Source of the DNA: Anarhynchus alexandrinus
Taxonomy: Eukaryota > Chordata > Aves > Charadriiformes > Charadriidae
Assembly: GCA_008711295.1 (NCBI GenBank)
Contig: VUYV01000007.1
Coordinates: 10,275,689-10,339,688 of the forward strand
Direction: 5' to 3'
DNA length: 64,000 nt
The translations under genes and the position numbers were made by a program. Under the pieces are notes generated by a model, which was given only the letters and a program-made list of their open reading frames with translations, was not told the origin of the DNA and ran no database searches. Below are positions 47,227-58,549 of this stretch, in pieces. The stretch's first letter is position 1, and every line of letters begins with the position of its first letter.

Positions 47227-50200
47227 AGAAGATGGAAATATCTTTATTTTTGCCATGGTGTGCGAATCAGCTGGGGGTAACGGATGCTTTACTATGCAGG
47301 TTTACTGTGTGTCTGCTATGAAGATTTCGGGAGGACAGCAGGTTCTCTGCTTTCCAAATTTCTTCTGAAACTTCTGCATGTCATTACACAACTGAAACAG
47401 AATACATTCGGGCTGTAGGACGATGTAGCATTATTCCATCTGTGAGAGAAAAAAAAGATCACTTAACTTGCTCTTAGCTGTGTTATTTGAGATTCACAAG
47501 ATCTCTTCTCACTTGAGTGATAAATGTCAAGTTCCCACAGAACCCATCCCTTATTCTCTTTAAATATAATGAAAAACATTTGTCCATGGCAGTTAGTGGT
47601 TTTTGTATTTTAATGTTATAATATTGATGAAATTAAAGTTATTTATTTTAATGTTATTTACTACAAAAGTCAATTGCTTAATAAAAAGCTGATTCCTTTA
47701 GGCAGAAATTATGCTTCCCCAAATTCCAGATTTTTTAGTGTTTATCCTTTTGAACTTGGATAACTTATGTTCTACATGTTAAACTTCACTAGTCTGTCTC
47801 GGGATTTCGTTAACAATATTAGAAATATTAACATGTTTCTGGACTTGTGTGCTCTTCTATGCCGCTCCTATTAACACGTGATATTGTGTTGCTCCCAGTT
47901 TTCTTAGCTGCAATGAATAGTCAAAATGCATCTTGGAGAGCTGAATGAAAGCTTTCTTTGATCAGATCTCTTAATTCCGCTGAAGTTACCAGTTGCTAGT
48001 GAGAAATTAGTGCATTATTTTGGTACTGTGTTTCCACGTACATATGGAAATATGTACCTATTCCATGAGAACACTAAAATCTCTCTGTTTTTTGGATTGT
48101 CTTTGAAGTAGCTTGTGTATCACTAGTACCATGTTGGACATCTGTTTAGTAACTCTAGATGGACCATGTCTGACATTCACCTAAGATGGTATCCTTTGTC
48201 TTTTAACTAGGGGTTATCTATCCATTTGTATTACGAAATCAAATAAACAGTTGACAGAACGTATCATTTTAAATTTATGCCAATTTTATCTTGGCTTTCT
48301 TCTCCAGGAAAAAACAGTTTTGTACAGAACAGATCTTTTGCAATCATACACTGGGATTTCACGTTCAGTTGATCTATATTAAATCTGGGTTGTTTGCCCA
48401 AAATTTCTGTACTATGTCAGGTACAGATAGTGTGAAAACAAAGAAAACACTCAGAAATATCTAATTCCATTTTAATCTCTTTATTCCCTTTTAATAATAT
48501 TTTCTTTGCCTTGCTCTTCACACATGAATTTTAGTGTCTTTGTTCTCCTGATCTGTGTTGCATTAAGCCTACACAGTCTGGTGAAGAATACTCATTTGGA
48601 ATGCAACAGTCAAAACCAAAGTTTATTTTGTGTTGAAATGAAAACTACTAAGGTGGTCATCAGAGCAACTGTTTGAAGGAGAAGTATCCTTTTATAGCAC
48701 ATTTGAGAAAGAAAGAAATGTGCCAGATAAGGACAATCATGGAAGAAATGAATAGGAGAAAGGGAAATTTAAAAGGGAAGTATGCAGATTACAGAAGAAA
48801 GTAGATAGGAAGATAAGAAAGATAAAATTGTTTGGGTGGAGATCATGGTTTTCTCATGATTGATAGAGTTTTTCAAAATTCAAAGCAAAGCTGTGTCGAC
48901 TCATGACTATCTGTAATATCAATGTGTTTCTTATGAATCCAAAACAGGGAGGTTTATGAATCTCTGGTACAAAGCAGATGGATGCACGGGACTTCAGTAT
49001 GCCCCATCCACCTTCTCTCCATCCCTCCCTATTCTGAATATGTCTGGAGAATTCAAAAAGTTTCAAGCAAAATCATCCTGTTACAAGAGATAAACTCCTT
49101 CGGCTTTGACTTTTTATGTTATCCTGTCAATTACTTCTTTTCTTTATCAGTATGATTGAGGCCTGTATTTTTTGAACAAGGAGGAACCAGTAGCTCATGC
49201 CTCCTCTCTTTATGCTCCCAGCACTGTTGGGTCGTTCTTTTCCTGTGCAAGATCCTTCTCTTACATGTACACATAGGACAATGTGTACTGTACTAAAACA
49301 GATCTGTGTGGCTGAGGCTGAAATCTTAGGTCAAGGAGTCTTTAGGAGAGGAGATGAAATCTCATATTTCACTCTATTGCCTCTCAGGAAAAAACCGTTG
49401 GCATTAAATGTTGCTATCTAGTTGATTTTATTGCTTCCTCTCCTCTCTAGTCTTTCCTATTCCTCCTTTAAGAAGTGTAAAATAAAAGTGAGACTGAGTT
49501 TTAGGAGCAACTCAGGCATGGCTGGCTCAGTTGCCAAATTCTGATTTACATAGCTGCTGACTAACCAAGGGTTGGTCTTGTTGATATGCAGTAGTCTGAA
49601 CTCTTCCCTCAAAAACTAATGGAGCTTCAGTGGCAAATAATTATCTACTGGATCTGTGGCGATCAGAGGGGGATTGTCCCAGTGTTTTCGGGGTGGGGTC
49701 TTAATGGTGCTCTGAGAGTAAACGTCAATAAAAAGGTGAAATGTCTGTTTGAAGTTACCACTCTCAACCAGGTGTTTAGAAACTTAGTATCTTAACCTGT
49801 ACTCTGGTAAAACTGAAAATCGTAGAACAATCAGTGGAAGGTTAAATTAGGAAACACTGTATTATATTGTGTATCGCACTAGCTAGGTTTATCTCTTTAT
49901 CATTTTGTTCTCATTCCAAGATGAAGTGGAAACTGGGCAGAGAAAGATTAATAGTGAGCAAGCAGGGACGCAGTGATTGGAGTGATGTTGCATATGGTAT
50001 GTTGGTCCCAATTATTTCATTCGATAGCAGAATTTAATTGTATACCTGCATTGTGGAAAAGTTTTCAATTTGTCATTCCTTGTGACTAGGTGAAAGTTGC
50101 TCCTTTAGATCAACCCACATCTTCTTTATCTGGATAATTCCGCTTCCTGTTTAATTTCTGAAGGCAAAGGGAGAGATTGTGTTTGAGAATGAAATTAGAT

Positions 50201-52139
50201 GTACATGGTGATTTTGCATTATTCTGTACTTGGCTATTGTTTACCATAGGTAAAAAGAAAGGCAAGGTAGGGGGGTGTAGACCTTAGCTTTATTAACTTG
50301 TCTGGGAACTCTGATTATCATATGATTTTGATTTTAATTGTGACTATTTAATGCACGACCCAGTTGCTTCACAGTTCACCGTCAGTCCACTGTTTCGCCC
50401 TTCTGCCCTCTTCTCATAGAAGACGTAAAGGGCTGAGAAATAGGATTTGGTCACTGTTTATTAAAATCCTCGATCCTATCCTTCAGCTTCTTTAAGGAAT
50501 GGTTTGTCTTATGTCTTCTTCTGGTTGTAAGAAAACCACTACTAAAGCAGTACCTGTGCTAGACTATTTCATCGCTTGCTTTTAGATACTACTAACACTT
50601 AGCTGAGCAGCCTCCTCCTTAACGTGGGAGTGAATAAGCTATTCCCTTCCAAAAATTGGTCCAACATATATCTGCTTGCTAGTTGAAGAAATGTAGACTG
50701 TTCTCCTGGAATAATTGAGAATAATATTTTTGATAGGTAATTGCTGATCCACGCCCTTCCTAAGTTTTGATTTGTCTTCTGGCTTTGTCAACTCTGGAAG
50801 CCTTGTAACTCTGTTGAACAGCTCTGCTGTTCAGGATCAGAGTTAAATTTAAAAACATAGCATATGAATAATATTTCCGCTTACAGTGAAAAAAATTTAC
50901 GTCATGTGGCTGCTAACCAGTTTAAGAAAGTAACGAACACAATGCTGCCATTCTGTTTCAAAAATCATCTGTTAATCTAACTTGGTCCCACTGGGTGACG
51001 ATCAAATGAACAATATTATAGTTCTGCGCTCAGCCACACATGACCTGTTCACAAAGTCCAGAGGGAAGGTGTAGATAGGAAGTGTTTAGCATCTATGAAT
51101 TGTTAGCTTATTCTGCCCAGCAGGCTGATGTGCTCTGGATATAAACAAATTAGTCTCTACTTGATCTTCTGCACCTCATGCTCTTTGACATCACCATAAA
51201 TTCATTTTTTATTTTTATGGAGAATTCCCCTGACTGTGGAAAAGAAGTTGCATGGCATCAGCAGCCTTGGCATGGTTTTATTTTGCGTTAACTGTAAAAT
51301 TCCATTTTTCCCACACTGCTGTAGTTCTAGGGCTCCTTTTATCATTTTGGTATTTAAGCCACCCTTGCATAATGTTTTCTTTTTGTTAAAGTATCAGTGA
51401 TCCTTTAACTTATCTGTGAAGGAGAAAATGATTGTGTTACCATGTGTGTTTGATTCTGCTACAGGGTCTTTCTCAAGTCTTATCACCAAAAAATATGGGA
51501 AAAGCCCTTGGAATAAAAGCCTTTTTTAAAATTGTGTGACTTTTCCTAGCAAGTACTCATGCTATAAAAACTGTTACAGAAAGAGTTTAGTTTTTGTAGT
51601 TTTCTGTCTTAACGTATCCTTCAGGAAAAGAATATCTTCACATCTCTTAATGGTGTGATAGCTTTCAAATGTATTGTTGTCTGAACCGTTGATTAAACAA
51701 AATGGTGCTGATTGCAGCAGGGTGGCTAAATGTGGATAGAAGTAGCTATTGCAGCCTGCTCACTAAGAAGTCATTTATCAAAGTTTTATCTGATTTCAGA
51801 GGCATTAGATTTATCAGTCACAGTTTATAAATGGCATGTCATCAGGATCAAACCAAAGCAATACCTTACTCAAGTGTGCTGTAAAGCAAGTGTAAACATC
51901 TGCAGATGCACTGTGTCCTTGCACTAGGAGGTATGTCACGCAACATGTAATTATAGCAGCCTTTAGTATTTTGTTTAGTTCTAGAATTGGTTTTTGTTGT
52001 TGTTTTGGTGATCAAGGTTTATTTTCCACTCCTCACCCAACCCAAAAGTGTTTCCAATTTCACTACTGGTGAGAATAGCTTAGCCATTTGGGCCAACGTA
52101 TAGAATTAACTCTGGAAAAGTTGAAGGTGTGAGGGTCAG
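47227..52139. other. non-coding stretch, nothing recognised
   Basis: AT-rich unique sequence. A tight hairpin, GTACATAT (48038-48045) with ATATGTAC (48050-48057) and a 4-base loop, is too short to be a microRNA precursor. A purine-rich strip covers about 48690-48830. Frames of 60-74 codons have no motif. No repeat family is recognised. Confidence 0.65.
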
Positions 52140-52430
52140 CAGTTCCCTGAGTGCCAGGGGAGGGCAGGGCCTCATGGCCGGGCCTCATCCCACTGCCCCA
52201 GCCAGGGAGCAGGGCAGACAGGGGCAGCCCCAGACAGGGGCAGCCCTATGTACCTGCAGCGGGCACCTCCCTGGGGATGGGACCAGCTGAGGGGCGGGCT
52301 GGATGTCTGCCTGCTGGGTGGGGGTGTCAGGATCAGGCCCAGCGAGGGGAACTGGGGTCAGAGACAGCCCTGGGGATGGCCAGACAGCACCAGGGAGCCT
52401 CAGTGCCCTGATGACGGGTCTCTTTCCCAC
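52140..52430. other. GC-rich, CpG-poor block with a 16-bp tandem duplication
   Basis: A sharp change to about 65% GC by eye, with only about five CpGs, so it is not a CpG island. CAGACAGGGGCAGCCC is repeated exactly in tandem (52215-52230, 52231-52246), and GGGCAGGGC/CCAGGGAG words recur. The texture resembles a lineage-specific repeat or a GC-rich minisatellite-like insertion rather than a gene. Long frames on both strands (86 codons plus, 81 minus) follow from the lack of A/T-rich stops. Confidence 0.6.
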
Positions 52431-52434
52431 TGAA

Positions 52435-52686
52435 ATGGGCAGTTTATCCAGGGTGTTTCCAGACCTTACCTACCTGTCTAAGGAAGTTAAAGGCATACCA
52501 AATAACACTGCAAAAATTTACAGCAAAATAACTGATGCACATCCAAGAAAAGGATTTAAAAGAAGCCTGCCTGATCTGAGAAATAAACCTGCTGTGTATC
52601 CCAGCCTGACTGAGAGTCTTGGGTTTGACTGTTTGGATGATGAAACCATTTCAGATTCAAGTGCAATATGGAGGGAGTTTTATTAA
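52435..52686 (+). other. 83-codon open frame, possible exon or small protein, unrecognised
   Basis: From ATG at 52435 (purine at -3 and G at +4, a fair Kozak context) the frame runs 83 codons to TAA. The same frame stays open upstream to 52303 through the GC-rich block. The protein is hydrophilic, with a basic middle (HPRKGFKRSLPDLRNKP) and an acidic C-terminus (FDCLDDETISD...WREFY); it has no signal peptide or membrane segment. The composition looks more protein-like than most frames here. A TTTCCAG just upstream of ACCTTACC at 52466 could alternatively be a splice acceptor, making this a last exon. Length alone is not significant and I recognise no family. Confidence 0.2.
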
Positions 52687-55600
52687 ACTTATAAAAATCC
52701 ATTTGAGTCTAAATTAACCTCGGTGGTTCTTCAACCAGGCTGAGAGAAAAAGTGCTAAAACCCCAGCAAGACAGACTCCCTGACAACTCGCTTGGTTTTG
52801 GGGGTATGTTTTAAAAATTTTAGCACCCAATTCTGTATTTGAAAACTTAAACCACAAATTGTTTATTAAGGATGAGAAGATTGTTTTAGACCCTTGAAAG
52901 CATATACAACTTCTTTAAGTGATTATGAAGGTAAATCTTATTGTCTGGGGAAATGACTTCTGCACAGCTATTTCTTTTATTGCTGTGCTGAATGTGAAGG
53001 CATTACTCAGTTTAATAAATCCTACTGTATCTCTCAGTCTGTGTAGGCTGATATAAATATCTCCAGTTATGTCATATTACCACCTTTGTACAGCTAATGT
53101 TACGTTCTTGATGACTGGTGGCTGATAAATGCAAAACCTCATTTGGTTTGTGAGTGATTGAACGCTAACACTGTTTAGATTTCTTAATATACTTGTATTA
53201 GCATGAATAAGTAATGAGCATGCCAGGCTTTTTTGAATATTTGATTGTATCTTTATAATGGATTTGTGTCTCTCTCTTTGTGCTAATGTCATTGTAACTT
53301 TGTTGGTGTCATAACTCCAAACCTTAGCAATCGATCTTTATCAGAATATCTTAAGTCAATTACCCTCTCACGGCCAAATTACTGTGTCATAATACTTTTC
53401 TTATAAAAGTATTCTGCATATTGCATTTAGGATACAAATAGGTACTAATTCTGTCTGCAGTATATTTCTCACTTCCTCATTGTGGCTTCTATTAGCGTAT
53501 CGATCAGTGATTTTTGTTGTACTGTCTCTATAAGCATACATGTATGCATACATGAAACGTTAAAGCTTCTCTTAATTCTGCTATTTATTAATAGACTAGC
53601 TTACCCTTAATACTCAAATTCAGACATCTTTCATATGCCCTAGGCTTCTGCTACTTCTAAAAATTAAGCCCTAGCATTTACAGTTTCTCGGAAATCATCA
53701 TCTATAATTTTGGATAGTGATTATTGTAGGAAGAAAGTATTCGTTTGTGAGAGACTTCTGGTTATTCTAATACCCTGAAAAAATATGTACCTGCAGTACA
53801 GTAGATTTTCTTTCATCATCCTGCATCATATTTACTGACTGACTCATTTAACAAGTAAAGGAACTGAAAGAAAGATGGCTATTTTGTTAGTAGTTTCTTA
53901 GTGGTTCCCAAATATATGTTGCTTTTTCTATGAAAAATACTTAAACAGAAGACTACTAGACAGACCAGTGATACTGGCATGGACTTTTGTCTGGGCATGC
54001 GTTGTTCTGTCTCTGCGCTTCTGAATATATGCTTCTGTTCTAAGGTGCCAAACTTAACTGAGTCACCCCTGAAGCAATATTTTTAGTTATGGAAATTTCA
54101 AAACCTGTTATGTGGACTTCAGTTCATGATAGACTTAAAACACTGCTGTTTCATGGCAGATGTTGGACCAGTTATTCTGGAGATGCATACTGAAATCTGA
54201 TGCGTAGTGCTACACATTCCGTACTTTCACTGCATTACTAGTATAGCTAAAACATGGATCCAGCTGCTGTATTTCAACCAGTATGAGCTGGAATATAGGA
54301 TTACTGGAGGTGGATCTGCCCCTCCCCTTTCCTTTAAAAGCAGCTAGCCAAGATGCTTCCCATTTTTAAAGCTATATTAATCAAAATACACTAATAATAA
54401 TGTAAAACAAAATAGCTCTGTAACAAGGCACAGAATTGCTGAATGAGGGAAAAACCCCACAAAATGGGAATAAAATAAATTACCCCTGCCTGCCAGAGAC
54501 TGGGAAAGAGATGGTCCTGTTCTCCTGTTTTGCTTTTCAGTCCATTGGCTTAGTGGCTTCTGCATTACAACAAACTTCACGCAGACCTCACTGATTCCTA
54601 GAAAATCTCTTTCTATCTCAGCTCCAAGGCTGGGATCTGCTCCATGCTGCTGACAGACCCCTTCTTAGGCAACTTCCAGTCTGGCTTTTGCTGCAGACTG
54701 TGCCCCTGCTGTCCCCACTGTCCTGCTCTACCCGCTGCTCCCGGGGACCTGCAGGGCTGAACGCTCAGTCACTTCAAGGGCAAGCGCAAGCTTCCTCTCT
54801 TCTTTCTGCACAGGGTTCCATCTGATCACAGTACAGTTGTCAGAACAGTGTAATCACATAGAATTACACTTTGTTGCTCATCCACAGAACATCGTAAATG
54901 TACCATTTGCAGTCCTTAGGTAGTAAACTGTGAAGAAATCCATCAGATTGTTCTCTGTCACAAACTGTCGCACTGTAGGATGGGTGGAGCACGTTGGTCC
55001 ACTTTGTGTCTGAAAAAGAGGGCATGAGATGTTAATAATGGTGAATTTTAATATTATTTTTTTTACATTATGTAATGCAGGAGAATGTTGTGATTAACAA
55101 AGAAGAATCTGAGCAAATGGCCTTCATGCCCCAAAATATTGTCCATCTACACTGAAGAGAGTAAAAAATGCTTCCTGAGAGTTTGGTCCTTGTTTTGCTT
55201 CTAGCTCCTTGTATTCTAGAAAGAAGTTATTGAGTGTGCTTGCCAGAAGTCCATGTAGGTCCATCACTGGTTTCCTGCAGAGTTGAAACATGTGCTATCA
55301 AGGTGTGTCAAGATACGCCCACAGGACTGTTGCAGAAAGCCGTAATGAAAACATCTAGAAACACCTCAGGCTTTCATAGACCCGTCAGTGATTAGTCCAA
55401 AGATGAAACTTTGTGAGCCTTCCTCACCTGTTTTTTTGAAACTCCCCACCTTCTGTTCAGCTAGCAGTCTCCATTCCCTAATCATATTCACACTATCTCC
55501 ATTCCCACTTGCGCACAGTTTATTCAGGTCTGTTTCACATGAACCTTCATTCTGTGTACTTGTGTCCCACTTTTCAGACAGAAGCAGCATGCTCTCTGGA

Positions 55601-57339
55601 TCAGCAACAACTCACATATCCTGTCCTATTAGAACAAGTCATATATTTTATAGTTTAGTAGAATCATGGGGGAGAAGCATAAGGGTCACATCTCCCTCTG
55701 TTTTTTCACAGAAGAAAATGAATGTGGTATAGTTCATATTGATGCCAAGTACATAATCATATTTCCCTCCTACTTAGGAAACCTTAGCTTCAGAATTTTA
55801 TGTTAGATGAGCAGATGCATTACATGGGATGTTTTCCAGATTCCTTTTTAAATATCTGAGTCACTCAGTGTTTGCCATGCAAAGTCCTTTACTCTGTAAC
55901 GACGTCCCTAGACCATTTGAATGTGCACCAGGAAACATGCTGAGCAAATTACTACCCTGAATAGCAAATTTTTAGTAAAGTTTGTCATTCAAGTTAACAG
56001 AGTGACATGGGCATCAAAAAAAAACTTAAAAAATTTTAAAAATACAGTCTATATTTGCACCTGGTTTTGAAAAAAGCCTTGCATTTTTGTTCCGTGAAAT
56101 ATGCACAGCCATGATCTACATGACGTTATAGTGTGGACCAGCTCTGATGATTTGAAGGTTTCATAATCTTACTCTTTTGAAAGTGTGATAAATAAATTGA
56201 GCTAGTGGGCAGTTTCAGAGCATACCTAAGTGGACAAAATTTCAGTATCCCTACCACTTTTCTGTGGCATTTTGTATTTGTTGTGTTGAGCATCTCTGCA
56301 TTAAGCAGGCTGACTTTTGTGGTTCCCCTTCTTAACACTACGTACTATGCAAGGAGTCGTCACTGGATGTTGGTCAGCTGTGCAGGGTTAACTTACAGGT
56401 CCCTACTCATCTTTGAGGTGGTAAGTTGCAAGTAATATTAAGTTTACTTTTTGTGGTTGACTCTTGACAATTATTACAGTTTATCATGTAAAAACCTTCA
56501 TGTGCACGATGATTTCAGTGATACTCTTCTTTTATCTCATATTCCATTAATTCTCTGAAGATTTCAGTTAAGTTTTGTCTGGTGAAAACTATATGGTCTG
56601 TTAACTTTAGAGAAAGAACTTCAGAACATTTTGTAAGAACATGTTTTTGGTGAACTGTGTGTGTATGAATTTTGGGAAGAAAAAATTATTCAGAATGGTA
56701 CATGGCTTAAAACAGCATAAGCGTGGAGCTCACAAGAAGACTTATGAAATCAAGTTTTTACTGCTATGTCCATATACATATAACTCTCCTTTCACATCTG
56801 CTTTGTATTTTTGTATTTTCCCAGCACTTTCTGAGCCACAATTCCAATTGTGGTTTTATTAAGTGAGCTAGAGATAGATTGCACTAGGTGCAGGTGAGTG
56901 CAACATCTGGCTTGCTAACTTTATGATTGTCAGAGAGCAAGGACAACTTTGCTTTCTGATGTAATGTTATACCTCGTGTCTTCCTAAAATGAAAAAAAAA
57001 AGGTCTTTAGGGTGCTTTGTCTACTAAAGGGCTTTATGAGGATATACCCTTATAGAAATTCTTTTTGAGTACATTCTTAAATGTTAACAACCAAAAGATA
57101 CAAACTTTAGTAATAGGAAAGAAAAACAATTTTCTTGACATGTGGATAGAGTTTCATTCATGCTATTTCAATACTTTTGTTAAATGAAAGATTAAAAGTG
57201 GCATTTTTAAAGAGAAGACTTGACAATGCTCCCACTTACTTAAGTGGTGCCAGCAAACTTGCTAATAAGCCTCTTTAGGCTTGATGTCTAACATATGTGA
57301 CTTTATGACAACTGGAAACTTGTAGCATTCATGTTTCAG
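52687..57339. other. non-coding stretch with one GC-rich patch
   Basis: AT-rich unique DNA. A 14-bp perfect palindrome, GCATACATGTATGC, lies at 53534-53547. At about 54610-54790 the sequence becomes GC-rich (TGTCCCCACTGTCCTGC, GCTGCTCCCGGGGACC) without a frame or repeat I recognise. A10 lies at 56992-57001. The 114-codon frame at 55388-55732 has no motif. Confidence 0.6.
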
Positions 57340-57445
57340 AGCAGACGCCTTCGCTGCTCCGCCTGGTAAAACCGATCACCACAGTGTTCATTGGTAGTCA
57401 TTCAGTCGGACTCGCAAAGACCCTAAATACTGGGCTTGCGCACAG
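57340..57445. other. CpG-retaining tract, candidate conserved non-coding element
   Basis: Seven CpGs fall within 94 bases (57346, 57352, 57360, 57373, 57407, 57413, 57439), against very few in the flanking kilobase. There is no open frame of note. It lies about 850 bases before the inverted repeat at 58295. Confidence 0.3.
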
Positions 57446-58294
57446 AAAGCTCATTCTTACTTTTTGAAGATTTATCTTCTTTAGTGTTTGATTTTATTCT
57501 CATTGATATCTGTCGTATCTGGTGAGGAGAAAGGCTGCCTGCTCTTTTAGAGAGAAAGCCTTTCTACAATGTGCCTTCTCTTGGGACACAAAACAATCTA
57601 TATGGCAGAGCTACAGACCTTGAAAACAAGACCCAAGTGGTTGAGGGATTATAAACCTTGGAGTTAGGCAGTTCTAGGTTCCTGGCTCTGCAGCAGCCCA
57701 CTCTGCGAGCTTTCATTTATTTCCCCAGCCCAGATATAAACTGGAGATTATATCCTAGAAATAATACACTCTTTTGTTGGCTACCTGTTGTTTTTTTTTT
57801 AACTAAACTGTATTATTCCTGTAGTGGACTTCTCTGAAAATTGTTATGAGACCCCACCTCCCTAAGTTGGAAAACATTATTTAATTCAGTAGTGTATTAG
57901 ATGCATTAAGTTTGAGTGTTAGTGGCAGTTTTCCCTAGGAGCTTATTGATTTATGAATTGCAAACTTGTCTGAGTGAGTGTAAAGGACCTTTTTCATAAA
58001 TTCCTTGGCATAGTGGTTTCTCTTATGTTTCCTGGTTGAAAATTCCTCCTCCTTTTGATTACCGGAAGACCACTATTAGCTCTTCTTTGACTCTCATGAT
58101 ATAAAAGCATTTTGGGGGAAGTTAATTAACAATCTGTCCTTTTCCATATTCAGAAGTTTTAAAAATCTGTTTAGTTCTTGGGGAAAGCATATATTAAAAT
58201 AGAATATTGCATGAAAAAGCCACCTACAGATATTACTTCTGAGATAAAAGACCCAATAAAGGAGCCAGTGACTTTCCGTCTTTTTTGCTTGGGA
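57446..58294. other. non-coding stretch, nothing recognised
   Basis: AT-rich unique sequence with T10 at 57791-57800. No frame, repeat family or RNA gene is seen. Confidence 0.65.
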
Positions 58295-58549
58295 TGTGTA
58301 CTAGGCATTTCCATGGTGATTAGTGTTTTATAAATGCCAGAGATAAATGGTCACAAGAAACTGCTGCAAACAGCAATAAGTATTGAAGTAAAGGCTTAAA
58401 AAAGCCTCTACTACCACCTTCCCCTTGTTTTGCTCCCTGTGAAACTGCAACTTGAGGGTCTACCTGACCGAGCTAAAAAGTTCACGTATAGAGTTTATAT
58501 TATCTTCGAACCACCTGGCACTAATCACCATGGAAATGCCTAGTACACA
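58295..58549. repeat. perfect 31-bp inverted repeat around a 193-base centre
   Basis: The left arm at 58295-58325 (TGTGTACTAGGC, ATTTCCATGG, TGATTAGTG) is the exact reverse complement of the right arm at 58519-58549; I checked all 31 positions. Pairing stops abruptly at both ends. Two small hairpins lie in the centre: GCTG/CAGC at 58363-58374 and AGGCTT/AAGCCT at 58392-58407 with a 4-base loop. No target-site duplication is visible outside the arms. Each arm holds CCATGG flanked by TTT and TGA, a partial match to an RFX X-box, and a TAATCA/TGATTA homeodomain-like word. It may be a fold-back transposon remnant, a structured RNA or a paired regulatory element. Confidence 0.9.

Noticed and set aside
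48038..48057. Hairpin GTACATAT/ATATGTAC as a microRNA
   Set aside because: An 8-bp stem with a 4-base loop is far too short for a microRNA precursor, and the flanks do not pair.
52140..52430. GC-rich block as a CpG-island promoter
   Set aside because: CpG count is about five in 290 bases, far below an island, and the texture is repeat-like.
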